A stretch of DNA of 64,000 bases from Ditylenchus dipsaci (Eukaryota > Nematoda > Chromadorea > Rhabditida > Anguinidae): assembly GCA_004194705.1 (NCBI GenBank), contig SADC01000612.1, forward strand, positions 1 through 64,000. Direction: 5' to 3'. Of the stretch, positions 53,460 to 64,000 are shown piece after piece. The first letter of the stretch is position 1; each line of letters starts with the position of its first letter. The notes beneath the pieces were generated by a model that was given only the letters and a program-made list of their open reading frames with translations, was not told the origin of the DNA and did not search any database. The translations under genes were made by a program, and so were the position numbers.

Positions 53460-54095
53460 CGTATTTTCTCTAATATATCCACCCTCTCTAAAATACCGAC
53501 CCTCTCTAATAAACCGACCCCTAGAAATCCAGAAAAATCGTCGCCAAATTTGAAGTGGCGCGTTTATTCGCACTTTGAAATATCAAAGTTTGGCCGGTTG
53601 GTCTTATTCTTCATTATTTTCCTGCCGCTATTTATTATAATTTTTCTGCCGCTATTTATAAGAAGACGAAGAAAATGAATACGCCAGCGTCCGATCACTC
53701 GAAGAAAATGAACTACATACTAAATGAACTATTTCCAATTTTTTTACAATGTATGTTCATGTTCTTCATGCCAAATCCTGGTTAATACCAGGGCAGGGTG
53801 TCGATCATCACAGAATTTATAAGTCACCGAGTTCTCGGTTACTTATCGGTAAGCCACCCTTATTTTAAGTCACCGGTCACTATAACAACCCTATTACCGT
53901 CCATAGGCAGGAGATTTAGAGAAAAGGTATGCTAATGTTGTACTAATTAAATTGTTTAATTTTTTGCCGCGCCTTTGGCGGGATGATGTTGAACAATATA
54001 TTGACCCTTTCTAATATAGCGACCCTCTCTAATAAAACGACCCCTAGAAGTAGGTTGAAAAATAAACCGACCGGTCGGTATGTTAGAGTATCTAA
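53460..54095. mobile_element. CCGTATTTTCTCTAATA element
   Basis: The left end CCGTATTTTCTCTAATATAT is followed by repeated CC(G/A)ACCCTCTCTAATAAACCG. Direct copies recur near 54,000-54,050, and the right end AACCGACCGGTCGGTATGTT, AGAG reads as the inverted left motif. The interior has no recognised gene. Confidence 0.55.
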
Positions 54096-54244
54096 TTCCT
54101 GAAATGTGGTTACTTGCTTATGAATAGCCTTTCAAAAAAATCCATAGTTAATACTAAAATGCCAAAATGTGGCGTTTCGCTTCTCCTGCAACGAGTTGGA
54201 GTTTTTTGAACCAAAAGCTAAGTAAATCTGCACATATTTTTATA

Positions 54245-57200
54245 ATGCTTCAGCTTTTCTTACTGTTTTTCTCACCTGGTTCTCGTGTCTCTCCTCTGCA
54301 TTGAGCTAACCTTTGAGCTGCCAGACAATGCCAATCAGTGTTTTTACGAAGAAGTGAAGACGGGTGTGGATTGTGTCATAGAATTTCAGGTTGGTTTATT
54401 AGTAAGGACTAGTTTGACTGTTTTATTTGTTGAAGGTGGTTACTGGTGGTCAATACGATGTGGATGTGGTTCTTGAGGACCCAGTGGAAATATTCTGTAC
54501 AAAGAAGCTCGCAAACAGCTCGACACTCACAACTATAAGACTGAAACAGCTGGAACTTACAAAGTTTGCTTTAGCAACGAGTTCTCCACATTCTCTCACA
54601 AAGTGGTCTACATGGATGTAAGTGATTTTTCAGGTTGTGGCTTCTTTTTCAAGCATTTTGTCTTGTTTTAGAAATAGACATTTTTAGTAAAAAAAAATCA
54701 GATATTTTCAAGTAGTTTAATTGTCATCAAGAATCCGAAAAGCTGCATAACCTCTATGAAGAACAAATTTACCTTTTTTAGAAATCATCAAAAGTATACA
54801 AAAGTTTCAAGCAAAATGTAAAAAAAGACGCCGGCAGAGAATACAGGGTGCGTCAAAATTACGCGGCCATCTAAAAAGTATGGATATGTAGTCTCTTTCG
54901 CGGTATATTTCCGAAAATTTTAGCCTAACCTTCGAAAATCTCCAACTTTGCTTAGGATCCTGCGCAACAGTCGTGTAAATACACGGAATTACAAAAAAAT
55001 TAGATTGTAGAGGTTTTTCTACAAGGGTTTTCATCTAAGACTTGAGGTCATTCCACAATGAGTGTCAGACTCAGTGCGTGACTTGGTGTACTTTTCGCTG
55101 TAATTTTTTTTGATTGAGAAAATAATTCTATCAGAACAGTTCTGTATCTAACTTTTCGTTCACAATGGCTCCGCATCCGCATGCGGAAGCGGTGCGGATG
55201 CAGAATTGCGTTCAGAATGAAATTTGTTTTTTTGCGTTCTGCACCGGTTTCTGCATCCGCACCGCATCCGTTTTTTGGTGTTCACAATGCATCCGCACAT
55301 ACTGTGTCTCAGTATTTATTGTTTTTTGATGTATTCATGTATAAATGTAGACATAAGGTAAGATGGTAAAACATTCTTAAATTTTTAATTATAACTATTC
55401 TAAAATCTTAGAAAGCAAGTGTCAGGCGGACAAAGTAAAACAAGAGTATCACGAGTTAATAATATAGGCGTCAATACTATAAAATAATTCAAAATTTTTG
55501 AAAGCTTCCGGATCGGCCTCCGCACCACATCCGCATCCGCTAAGCCTATTGTGAACACGCTTCCGCAACATCTTCCGCATGTGGATGCGGTCCGCAATGC
55601 GTTCCGCGTGCGGACCGCAATGCGGAGGAATTGTGAACACCGAAAATGCGGATGCGGTGCGGACGAAAAACGGATCATTGTGTAGGGGGTATAAGACACA
55701 GGGCTTCAAAATGAGCAATTCACAATCAACATCTGATTGCAAAATTTTGGATAAAAATGTCCAGTCTGACACTCGACCTGAGTGATTGACTCTCTTCGAT
55801 TCTTTTTTACTTTTGTTTAACAGTTCAAAAGCCTTTTTGATGCACAGTCCAACCTCGATAAGCCGGCTTATTCTTAATCGTGCTGATTCTCAATCTAGAG
55901 TCTGTTTTAAATTTACCGTTTTTTATTCTTTTTATTTACCGTTTTTTATTCCTTTAATTTGTTACCCACCATAATTTTTTCGTATATAGGCAAACGACAT
56001 ACCATTAGAAAGCTCAGACACAGGGCGTTCTTATCTGCATAAAAAAATTGCTGGGCTGAATAAGTTCACTACCAATTAGCCTGAAGAAAAAACTATTCAT
56101 TTTTCAGAGTCGGGAATTCTCGTGTTAAAAGAGAAGACAGACCAGACCAAAAAGTCGCGTCTATTTCATAACTCTAAAGTTTCTTGATATATGCCCTGTA
56201 TTTTGGCTAAGTTTTGTCACTTTTGGAAATAGGATTATTGGAGGTTATAGGGTAGGCATCAGAATTTCATAAAAAAATCTTCACTGCTAGAACAAGACCT
56301 AAATTTTAAGAGCTGGAATTTTTCAGCTGCGACTATCTACCTGGTAGTCATATCTAGGATTGGGTGATGGTCACCGGTCACATATCGCAGCAGCTAAAAA
56401 TGTTTTTTTTTAATTATTATGCCTGATTTGGATTCTGATGACATTTTGGGCGCTAGTAGCGAATACCCCCCTCCCCCCCAACAAATTTTTTTTCAAAATC
56501 AGGTTTTAACCATTTCTAAGTAATTCTTATGCGCTGAAAACGATAAAAAAGGTGTTTTCAGGCATTTTCTGACCTAAAAAGTTGATTTTTGGAAAAATTT
56601 TTTTTGACCAAAATTCGACTTTTTGCCTTGGGGGACCAAGGTAAACCACCTGAAAATGGTACCTAGAGTCCTAAAAAGATGGGATTTGAACATAGTTTTG
56701 TTAGCTGGGGCCTACTGCATAAAGAAACTCTGGTATGCATGTGGGTGTGCACATCTCAATGTGGGTGTGCACATCTCAACTCCAAGCCCCCTGCGCCCCG
56801 AAGGGGCGCAGGGGCTTGAGAGTTAGAGATGCGCGCACTCACTTACCTTAGACATAATTCCGAGCAGGACTCTTGATCATAAAATGCATATGGAGACTCT
56901 TTTTGCCTAGCTCGAGGTAGAATACCTTGGTCCCCCAAGGCAAAAAGTCGAATTTTGGTCAAAATTTTTTTTTCCGAAAATCAACTTTTTAGGTCAGAAA
57001 ATGCCTGAAAACACCCTTTTTATCGTTTTCAGCGCATAAGAATTACTTAGAAATGGTTAAAACCTGATTTTGAAAAAAAAATTGTTGGGGGGGGGGGGTA
57101 TTCGCTACTAGGGTCACATTTTGTATACGTACCTATTTAAGTGGCAATTCGGTGACTCCGAGCACGCCAATGGAAGACCAACACCCAGAGTGGGCACAAT

Positions 57201-57823
57201 GAATCAACTCGACTCGAGCTCAGCTAACATTGGCGATAAACTGCGCATAGTGGACGACTACCAAACACACCATAGGCTCAGGGAGGCCACCAGTCGTAAA
57301 CGGGCTGAGGATCTGAATGAGGTCAGACTTTTCAGTCATTTCTGCAGCAACTCATAAATGCCAATTTTTTAGCGCATTTTCATCTGGTCGCTGGGTCAAA
57401 CAGCCATTGTTGTGTTGTTAGGTATTGGTCAGGTTGGATTTTGTTCAATTTCACTGAATTTGATAGCAACTTGGATTTTTATGAGTATAGCCTGGATATG
57501 GGTGGCGAAAAATTGTTCGATTAAAAAAAATGGAGCAAGCACTATTTGCCGAATACTCTTGTTTTTTGAGAAATTGCCAAACTTATAGCCCGAATTTTTT
57601 AAGAAAGACGTTTTATATATTTTTAAACTTTTTTGTTTTTCATTAATAGACCAAATTTTGTGAACAAACTGCATTGAAAAAAAAGCTGTAAGAATGACGT
57701 TTTATATATTTTTATAAAGCTTGGCAACGGGACAGGAATTCAATTCAGTTTCTCAAAATTTTCAATATCTCAACACGGGAAAGGAGTACTGAACTATGCA
57801 TTTTGTATAGCATTTCACGCTGA
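54245..57823 (+). CDS. p24/TMED family cargo receptor, five exons
   Basis: Exons 54,245-54,389, 54,436-54,617, 57,142-57,321, 57,373-57,432 and 57,749-57,823 encode a type I membrane protein of the TMED3/7-like class. p24 proteins cycle between ER and Golgi in COPI/COPII vesicles and select cargo. In order: a signal peptide (MLQLFLLF...LVLVSLLC), a GOLD domain ([74 protein letters not shown]), a coiled-coil with [20 protein letters not shown], and a membrane helix ([16 protein letters not shown]). The two GOLD cysteines (QCFYEE and KVCFSNEF) are kept. The last exon ([13 protein letters not shown]..., stop at 57,821) lacks the usual FF and dibasic tail, so it is the least certain. One extra T at 54,266-54,270 and one lost G near 54,486 break the frame. 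Intron 2 (2.5 kb) is full of foldbacks. Confidence 0.88.
54843..55080. mobile_element. Solo CAGGGTGCGTC end in TMED intron
   Basis: TA then CAGGGTGCGTCAAAATTACG, CGGCC resembles the left end of the element at 35,885. No inverted partner was found, so it is a truncated copy. Confidence 0.45.
55164..55682. repeat. Foldback with CCGCATCCGCATGCGGA arrays, in TMED intron
   Basis: The left part (55,164-55,300) carries GCATCCGCATGCGGAAGCGG, TGCGGATGC units. The right part (55,515-55,675) carries the same words in opposite order (GCGGACCGCAATGCGGAGG, ATGCGGATGCGGTGCGGAC). CACAATG/CATTGTG words mark both ends. It is GC-rich against an AT-rich background. Confidence 0.7.
55854..55910 (+). mobile_element. 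Pogo-like terminus in TMED intron
   Basis: CAGTCCAACCTCGATAAGCC, GGCTTATTC has the form of a pogo/Tigger end. No partner was found. Confidence 0.4.
56449..57115. mobile_element. GGCGCTAGTAGCG foldback beside TMED exon 3, exact 8-bp duplication
   Basis: Begins GGCGCTAGTAGCGAATACCC and ends GTATTCGCTACTAGGGTC. Both flanks read ACATTTTG (56,441-48 and 57,116-23). The arms of about 200 bp share TTGACCAAAATTCGACTTTT and CCTTGGGGGACCAAGG. The GC-rich hairpin of 56,775-56,820 sits at the centre. The right duplication lies 18 bases before the TMED exon 3 acceptor. Confidence 0.92.
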
Positions 57824-57857
57824 ACAAGATGGCTGAAAAAATTTCAGAAGCAGGCGG

Positions 57858-57995
57858 GATTCGGGCAGGAGAAGAGTGCGCCAAATCACTTTGTGACAAT
57901 TCTATTTGCGCCAAAATTATTTGCTATTTACCGAATATATACCAATATTTACCGAATAGAATTGTCGCGAAGTGATTTGGCGAACTCTTCTCCTG
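57858..57995. repeat. Hairpin, GGCAGGAGAAGAGTGCGCCA arms
   Basis: GGGCAGGAGAAGAGTGCGCC, AAATCACTT is mirrored by AAGTGATTTGGCGAACTCTT, CTCCTGCCC. The arms share ACAATTCTATT and ATTTACCGAATA around a loop near 57,925. It sits 35 bases past the TMED stop. Confidence 0.8.
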
Positions 57996-58084
57996 CCCTG
58001 GCATTTAAACTGGCAAAACAGCTTCTGATTTAGAAACTTCAGAAGTTCTGAAGTTTTATCACGAACTTCTTCAGATCTCTCGAC

Positions 58085-58385
58085 CTGTTAGCAAACCCTT
58101 GATTCTGACACCGAATTCGTTAAATCGCCTACGTCGAGCACGAGATCGACGTAGGCGATTTACTTGTGAAAACTGGTTTCGAAATATTTAAGTCACTGTT
58201 AAATTTCCAATTAAGACAATGAACATGTGATTTTCAAAAAAACTCGAAATTCACTATTTGAATGTCTTTTTGTCTTGAGCGGTATTTAAGATTTGATACT
58301 GACTTAAATAATTTAAAAACAATTTTTAGAAATAAATTTCCTACGCTGAGCACGAATCCGGTGTCAGAATCAAGGATTTCTTAAA
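58085..58385. repeat. Foldback, CTTGATTCTGACACCGAATT arms
   Basis: ACCCTTGATTCTGACACCGA at the left is mirrored by TCCGGTGTCAGAATCAAGGA at the right. A small TAAATCGCCTACGTCGA/TCGACGTAGGCGATTTA hairpin sits at the left shoulder. Confidence 0.75.
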
Positions 58386-59180
58386 AGGTGAAGATATTTC
58401 AAGAAGGTCGTGTTAAAACTTCCGAAGCTCTTTTACCCGTTCGGACCCCTCCTTTTTACGAATTTTTTTCTGCCATCTTGAAATGCCACACAAAACGCAT
58501 AGTTTGGTACACATATCCTTTCCCGTCTTAATCCCGAATCATTAAAAATTTCATTTTTAGTAAATTTCCCGAAAAATGCTTAAATTTACAAAAAAAATTT
58601 TATTTTTTGGGAAGTTTAGCCAAATGAACAGTTCATAGTTTTATAAATAGACTGCAGAATCCGAGTACCTAAAATTTTCTGACGGAATTTTTAAATCTTG
58701 AATTTTTCTGAATCCATATCCCAAATCCCCCTCGTTTTGTAGCTAAGAATCTTAGCTACAAAATATGTGATCAACTTTGAAGGAGGAGAGAACTTCCTAC
58801 ACGACCAAAAAGCAATTATAGAGGTTCGCTCGTAAATAGAGAAATTGCTCCAAAATATTTTCTCCAGCAAATAGCCAATTGTGAGTTTATCAGGGTGTTT
58901 TAGGTGCTTCTACTTCGTTCTTTCTTCTCTGACAAAAGACAAAGCTATTAGATGGAGAGAGGTGACATCAAATTTTTATACGAAGATTCTCTTTTATTAC
59001 GTTTCTAGGTGTGGCTTTCTATCGAATAGAATCCCCTAGCTGCCTACCTGATATATCACCTGTGCCGGTTTTGATTCTTGTTGTTTGTTAAACTAGTTTC
59101 TAAGGCCCGTATTCAAAACAGTATTTGGTTACTAAATACTGTTATGATGTCGGCTTTGCTGATTATTTTTGGCTCAAATT
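58386..59180. other. Intergenic, nothing recognised
   Basis: AT-rich sequence without supported gene or element ends. Confidence 0.3.
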
Positions 59181-59857
59181 GAATTGCAGCGGTAAAACTG
59201 TGAATTTCAACGGTAAATTGATTTTTTTAAACGGTATTTTTAAATTTGCCATAAAACAATAAAATTCAACGGTAAATTTGTGAAATTCAGCGGTAAATTT
59301 ATCGTAAAGTCAACTTCACAGTCCGTTGCCTCATAGAAATGACCCCAAGGGTAATAGTTGGCGCAAAGCATAAATTTTGTTTCAGGTGAAATCCTTATAT
59401 TAATTACCAGCAAGCAAATACGCATTCCTGTCTCACAACACTGCCTTTATTCAGAAACAACAATAACAAAGAGCAACAAAGTCGCGCGGGCCAAAAGCTC
59501 GACGTCCTCAGTCACCTCGTCATGCGAATCTTCGTAGATCTTTGCCTTTAGAAGATCATTCTCAAGATATTGACGGACATAGAACCAACAGTCGTCCATT
59601 CGAGCGCCGCTCCTCGCCTCTTTCTTTGATCGACTTGAGATTGCATCTAAAATAGTGCTGAAGTTGTTTCTGCCTGAACGATTCAAAACATTGATACACA
59701 AATAAGGCAACGGACTGTGAAGTTGACTTTACGACAAATTTACCGCTGAATTTCACACATTTACTGTTGAATTTTATTGTTTTATGGCAAATTGGAAAAT
59801 ACCGTTGAAAAAAATTAATTTACCGTTGAAATTCACAGTTTTACCGCTGCAATTCAC
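59181..59857. repeat. Foldback with CGGTAAATTTGTGAA arms enclosing an exon
   Basis: The left arm (59,181-59,333: GAATTGCAGCGGTAAAACTG, AATTCAACGGTAAATTTGTG, CAACTTCACAGTCCGTTGCC) and right arm (59,705-59,857) are close inverted copies of about 150 bp, each with four or five CGGTAAA-type units. The loop (59,334-59,704) holds a coding-like exon. Confidence 0.85.
59447..59646 (-). CDS. Terminal-exon-like frame in the loop of a foldback
   Basis: A CTATTTTAG acceptor at 59,647 opens a frame reading AISSRSKKEARSGARMDDCW, FYVRQYLENDLLKAKIYEDS, HDEVTEDVELLARATLLLFV and ending at TAA (59,447-59,449), which overlaps an AATAAA signal (59,446-59,451). Acceptor, frame and poly(A) signal together look like a genuine last exon. 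It could belong to the minus-strand gene at 60,018-60,854 or be a captured fragment. The family is not recognised. Confidence 0.4.
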
Positions 59858-60017
59858 TTACAGCCATTATTTTTATCTATTTATTGCTAGTTTATTTGAT
59901 AAAGACCAAATTATTTATTGCTGTTTCACACATTTTTGTTGTTTTGTTTGCATAATTGTTGGTGTTCCTAAACGAATAAAAAAATGCAGATGTGCATAAG
60001 ATCTATCACAGGGGTTC

Positions 60018-60854
60018 CTACTCAAATTTTTGAAATAGTGAAATAGAATCGCTGTTGCTCAGCTTCGCAGAAAATATGCTAGATTGTTGTTTCTCAAGGT
60101 TGCCCTCAAAATGTTGCAGGATCTTGAGAAGACCAGTTAGGCCTTTGAGCTCTTCTTCGCCGTACTGCTCAAGATCACTGGCTAGTGTGGTCGCGTAAAG
60201 CACTGAAATGTGGTAGTTGTAGCATTTTTAAATTAATAGGGCAAAGGTTTTACATTCTAGAAATATTTTAAACTTTGGAAATATTTTGACTAGTATGTGT
60301 ATAACCCACTTTCAAAAAAAAACAAACAAAAAGGTTCAGACTCCGGGTTGAAAAAGATAGTCGGACCCGTTACATCGAGACCGGACTATATGGCTGTGCA
60401 CTGTCCACACTATAATTTTTTGTATTTTTGAAACAATGGAAAGTGGAAAGGAGAATAGTCTTGGGTCACAATGAAAAAGGGGAGGGGATTTTTTGAAGTA
60501 AATTTTTTTACAAAATTTAAATCTAAAAAATCTGAAAAGAATCTAGGCAAACTAACCCACCTCAATTATCATGTCTTGCATAGGCTTTGTCAACTTGTAG
60601 AAGTCCGTTTTCATGGTTTTGTACAGGACTTGTACGTGCTCCCATCCCGTGGCACACTTCTTTTCTAGGTCATGCACAATATCTTCACTCGTACCAAAAT
60701 TTCTTTTGTTTTTCCACAATTTCAAAGAATTCTCGATTATGCAAGTCCTAGTTTCATCTGGTATCTAAAAAACCTTTAGACTTTTATGCAGCTTGAGCAT
60801 ATGCACCCACATTAGCATAGAGCACTTCCCATTCTTCTGGAAAATGCTCTCAAT
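60018..60854 (-). CDS. Unidentified gene, 5' side cut by the hAT element
   Basis: Three exon-like pieces read from high to low. 60,811-60,854 gives SEHFPEEWEVLYAN. After a 46-nt intron (GTGGGT...TTTTAG), 60,561-60,764 gives 68 codons starting IPDETRTCIIENSLKLWKN and including VHDLEKKCATGWEHVQVLYK and FYKLTKPMQDMIIE. After a 358-nt intron, 60,018-60,202 gives LYATTLASDLEQYGEEELKG, LTGLLKILQHFEGNLEKQQS and stops at TAG (60,018-60,020). The sequence is rich in charged and leucine residues and looks helical. No domain is recognised. The step between the last two exons is out of phase by one base, another possible indel. The hAT element begins at 60,855, inside or just beside the first piece, so upstream exons would lie beyond the window end. 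Confidence 0.5.
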
Positions 60855-61407
60855 CAGGGTTCGCAAAAAAGGCCTGTTTTTGAGAATGCTAGTAGAAGGC
60901 AAATCGCCAACACTTGTATAGGTCAAAGTCTAGCTCACCATATTAATTTGACTAGCATTTGTGAAGTCTAGTAGAAACAAAACGCCATACTAGCATTCGC
61001 AAAAGTTCATTTTTGCGGGAGATCTTTACAAGCATTTCTAAAGTCTAGTAAAAACAAAACGCCACACTAGCATTTACGAAATTCCGTTTTTGCCAACGAT
61101 TTTCACTAGCATTTCTAAAGTCTAGTAAAATCAAAACGTCAAACTAGCATTTACGAAATTTCCTTTTTGCCATTGATTTCTACTAGCATTTGTAAAGTCT
61201 ACCATAATAAAAATTTCGAGTAAGCATTTTTGAATGCCCGTTTGTGGGTTAAGTTGTACTAGAATCGGCTAAACTCTACTAATATGAAACTGTCGAACTA
61301 CTTATCGATATATTTGAGTTCTATTTAGTAGTTGTCCTTACATTGTGTCTGATCTAACATTATTTTATACCAAAATGACAAAGACAAGGATTATAAATTC
61401 GTAACAC

Positions 61408-61413
61408 TTTATT
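61408..61413 (-). other. Polyadenylation signal of the hAT transposase
   Basis: Minus-strand AATAAA about 50 bases after the transposase stop codon. Confidence 0.5.
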
Positions 61414-61465
61414 CAACCAAGAAATAACAAAAAGCGTGTATAACAAAACGAACAAATTCAACACA

Positions 61466-63763
61466 TCAATGAGACTCGAAGAGAATTCCCTGGTTGCAGT
61501 AGACGATTATCTGACAGTTCAGCAGCTTCTCTTCTGTTCTTATACGCACCCCTTTGGTCATAAGTCCAGCCGATGAGAAAACTCGCTCCACGAGACTTCC
61601 GGTAGCAGGTACAGCGAACATTGACATGCAGTAGCGAATGACCCCTCGTTCTCCTAGAAATTATTACTGCCGTCATTGAAAATTTGTCGTTCGAGAAGAA
61701 AAATGTGTACCTTGCTTCTCAGTGCGTTTAGAATAGTGATTGAGTCCAACTCCCTGTCAGCAAGTCGATGATAGGAAAGCCTCTGAAGTCAAAGGAATTG
61801 CAGTCTTAATAAAGTAGACAAGTAAGATGAAGGTAAAAAGGAGTAAAAATTTACCTTAATTCTGTTGAGGTGAGATCGTAGATATTTGTCTATTGGAATG
61901 CAGCGGGAGATCGTGATCTTGATTGCAGTTTGGCTCTCCTTAATCACACGTTGAAAAGGCTTGAGAATGCGTAACACATCACGCAAATCTTCCTGAAATT
62001 ACTACCATTTAATTTTAGAAAGAAATTAAAAAATCAGCCTACAGATGAAGGAGAGGCAATCTTGTTTTTTTTGACTGTCTGCACAATGCACTGCTCCATT
62101 GAGAGGACACAATCGATTGTTGGGATCCAACTGCCCCAACGACTAGCTACAAACGTCACAAGTCGACGCCTGGTTTCACCATTGATTCCTGAAATAATTA
62201 TCTCGCTTAACAGAAACCGAAAAATTTTAAAATCGAGTGATAAATTCTAACCGAGTAAAGAGTGCAGATCCTGTGTAGCCAAGTTTGATTTACGTACCGC
62301 CTTGATCATAACTCTCAGTCGTCTGAATGCTTGATGACTGTGAATAGAACGATTCATGGACATCACGAGCATTCGGTTGATCCCATGGACGAAGCATGGC
62401 ACTAAGTGGAATTGTCAGTCTGAATGAGAGGAAATGATTAAGAGACTAACCCTCTTCTTCCGCTCCAATGTCAATTGCTTGAAATTCATCTTCTTCCTCA
62501 TCATTCTCTTCTTCCATGATTTCGTCTTCAAGTAGGACAGTGCAATCCTCCCCTTCGCTATCGCCTTCCGAGTCTTCAAGAATAATGGCTGTATCATTGC
62601 TGCTGTTCACGAAAGGAGCCTCAAAAACATCTGAATAAGTCAGAAAAATATTATAGTTTTTAATCTGTTCAAAAAATCACCTTCACTACGGTACCGAAAG
62701 CCTTGATCATCGAAGAAGCATTGTCTGTAACAATCTTGTAGAACATGGAAGAGTTTGCACCGTATGTCTCAAGGAGATCCTCTACTTCATTCCGTATCAC
62801 TTCTGCTGCATGGTTGCGCTCTCGAATCATCTTGTTGCCAAGCACATAGTTTTTGAGCATAAAATCTAAAATTTTTTATTCATGCTGACAACAGGAAGAA
62901 AAATGCTTAGTTATACCGCGATGGTCCACAATGTGCATGGTGACGCAAATGTAGCTTCGGTTCGACTGGTCCGACCAAATGTCTACGGTTAGGCTTGGCT
63001 TGAAGGCTCCTTTGTCTTTGATCTAAAAGTGGTTTTATGAAGAAGTGTTTAAATTGCAAGGGACAAAACTCTGTAGACTCACCACTGTTCGTAAATGTTT
63101 TCGCACAATTTCTGCCTGAATCTCCAGTTTGCGTTTGTTTGTCTGCGGTGATTTAGGCATTTTCCAATTACATCCGAACGTTTGCAATCCTTTGACGAAC
63201 TCCTGAACGAATGGATGCGACATCACATTAAGACTGAGAGTAGGAAGAGAGCATCCGGCCATATAGGGAATTCATGTAGCTGGTTTCTCTGAATAATAGA
63301 GACAAATAAATCAGTGCTAAATTATTATAATCATGAGAAACCCACTCTTTTGGCAATTTAGCACCTTTCTTTGACGAGTATGCAACTACAAGAGGCTTGT
63401 GGGCAGATTTAAGATGAGATAGCATCGACGTAGTCTTTGCTAGCACTGTTACCGTGCATGTAGGACACTGAGCTTGCTCGACATCAACTTCATACTCTTT
63501 GTCATTCTTGTCTCGTTCTTCATCGGTACCGAGATGATGTTAAACATGAAGAGTAAGAGATTGATTCAGTAGAACACTGGCGTGAAAACCTTACCATTTC
63601 CAAACAGGTGAAAACATCGATGCTGCGCTTGCACGTATTCGTCTTCGTTCTCCACTTGATCCAACACTTCATCATCGATTGAGTAAGCAGCAGAATTGAG
63701 AATTGGAGTCACTTTGACCACGCTTTTCACCTTCCCGCAGTTGTTTGAGCTAAAAGAGAGCAT
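61466..63763 (-). CDS. hAT-superfamily transposase, multi-exon, N-terminus uncertain
   Basis: It binds element ends and cuts and pastes DNA in the nucleus. Exon-like pieces (high to low): 63,595-63,763; 63,342 to about 63,540; 63,083-63,288; 62,917-63,022; 62,681-62,865; 62,451-62,630; 62,252-62,401; 62,043-62,188; 61,855-61,992; 61,711-61,782; 61,466-61,653; most join in phase. A BED-type zinc finger (CPTC...HLKSAH, about 63,430) comes first. Then LTVDIWSDQSNRSYICVTMH (first catalytic D) and KIVTDNASSMIKAF (second D). Next come an acidic stretch, VPCFVHGINRM, ASRWGSWIPT and the C-terminal AVPATGSLVERVFSSAGLMT, KGVRIRTEEKLLN with TGA at 61,466-61,468. The catalytic E should lie in VERVFSSA. 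Near 63,255 the frame changes (RNQLHEF then MAGCSLPTLS), and no AG acceptor joins the first two pieces. The copy is therefore almost but not visibly intact. Confidence 0.85.
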
Positions 63764-64000
63764 CGTCGAGTGAAGCGAAATTTCTGAATAAAGAAGAAAT
63801 GAAGAACTGGCAAAATATCAAGAAAAAGTTTCAAACAGATTGTAAATAAAAAAAAAGCTTGAAGATATTCCATTGCTTATTCGGCAGTTTCATTATAGCA
63901 GATTATAGAAAAAGCTCGAAAAGATCGCCTACAAAACACAAACTTTTACAAATGCTTACTCGAAATTTTATTATGGTAGACTTTAGAAATTATAAAAATT

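Larger units (their letters stand above)
60855..64000. mobile_element. hAT transposon with tandem-repeat TIRs, runs off the window
   Basis: The left terminus CAGGGTTCGCAAAAAAGGCC is followed by four to five diverged units of CTAGCATTTGTAAAGTCTAG, TAAAAACAAAACGCC (60,885-61,230). Near the other side AATGCTTACTCGAAATTTTA, TTATGGTAGACTTTA (63,954-63,988) is the inverted copy of 61,190-61,232, so the right TIR begins at about 63,890 and continues past the window. The 8 bases before the element are CTCTCAAT; the partner duplication is out of view. Confidence 0.85.

Noticed and set aside
55400..55785. Open frames up to 107 codons in the TMED intron
   Set aside because: They cover the CCGCATCC foldback arm and match on both strands.

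Overview
The window looks like nuclear DNA from an AT-rich invertebrate animal genome. The evidence is spliced genes with many very short introns (about 45-60 nt), animal protein families (gamma-glutamyltransferase, p24/TMED cargo receptor, Costars domain, SR splicing factor), eukaryotic DNA transposases (hAT, MULE, PIF/Harbinger) and AATAAA signals. 3' splice sites are relaxed (TTTTTAG, TTGCAG, TTTAAG, TGAAG), so a Caenorhabditis-like strict TTTTCAG organism is unlikely. I cannot name the species. Nothing bacterial is visible.

Genes occupy a small part of the window. (1) The 3' part of an SR splicing factor lies at 151-905 (+). (2) A membrane gamma-glutamyltransferase spans 21,680-31,834 (-) in 16 exons; its last C-terminal exon is not found. 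(3) The 3' end of an unidentified gene at 37,625-37,855 (+) is split from its last four codons (40,709-40,720) by a MULE transposon with an exact 9-bp target duplication. (4) A Costars-domain gene lies at 42,010-44,213 (+). (5) A p24/TMED receptor gene lies at 54,245-57,823 (+). (6) Exons of an unidentified gene lie at 60,018-60,854 (-), cut at the 5' side by a hAT element that runs to the window end and carries its own transposase (61,466-63,763, -). Degraded transposases of hAT (about 5.7-6.0 kb), PIF/Harbinger (8.2-9.97 kb) and MULE (38.4-40.3 kb) type are also present.

Most of the rest is inverted-repeat DNA. At least thirty foldback structures can be read by eye. They include palindromes flanked by TTAA, pogo-like MITEs flanked by TA, TA-CAGGGTG mariner-like palindromes, a GGCGCTA...-ended family with 8-bp duplications (inserted in the Harbinger exon and next to GGT and TMED exons), and a family starting CCGTATTTTCTCTAATA. 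A recurring design stands out: the two arms of a foldback are arrays of short tandem repeats in opposite orientation (1.3/3.3, 4.45/5.3, 11.7/12.5, 16.7/17.4, 18.8/19.2, 34-35.8/36.3-37.2, 37.9/40.6, 55.2/55.6, 59.2/59.8 and 60.9/63.9 kb). It occurs in elements of clearly different transposase class.

Several otherwise well-conserved genes show single-base frame breaks, often at homopolymer runs (SR factor, GGT, TMED, Costars). Together with a 17-N gap at 37,608-37,624, this suggests that some frameshifts are consensus errors, not true pseudogenisation. All calls come from reading the sequence; no database search was run.
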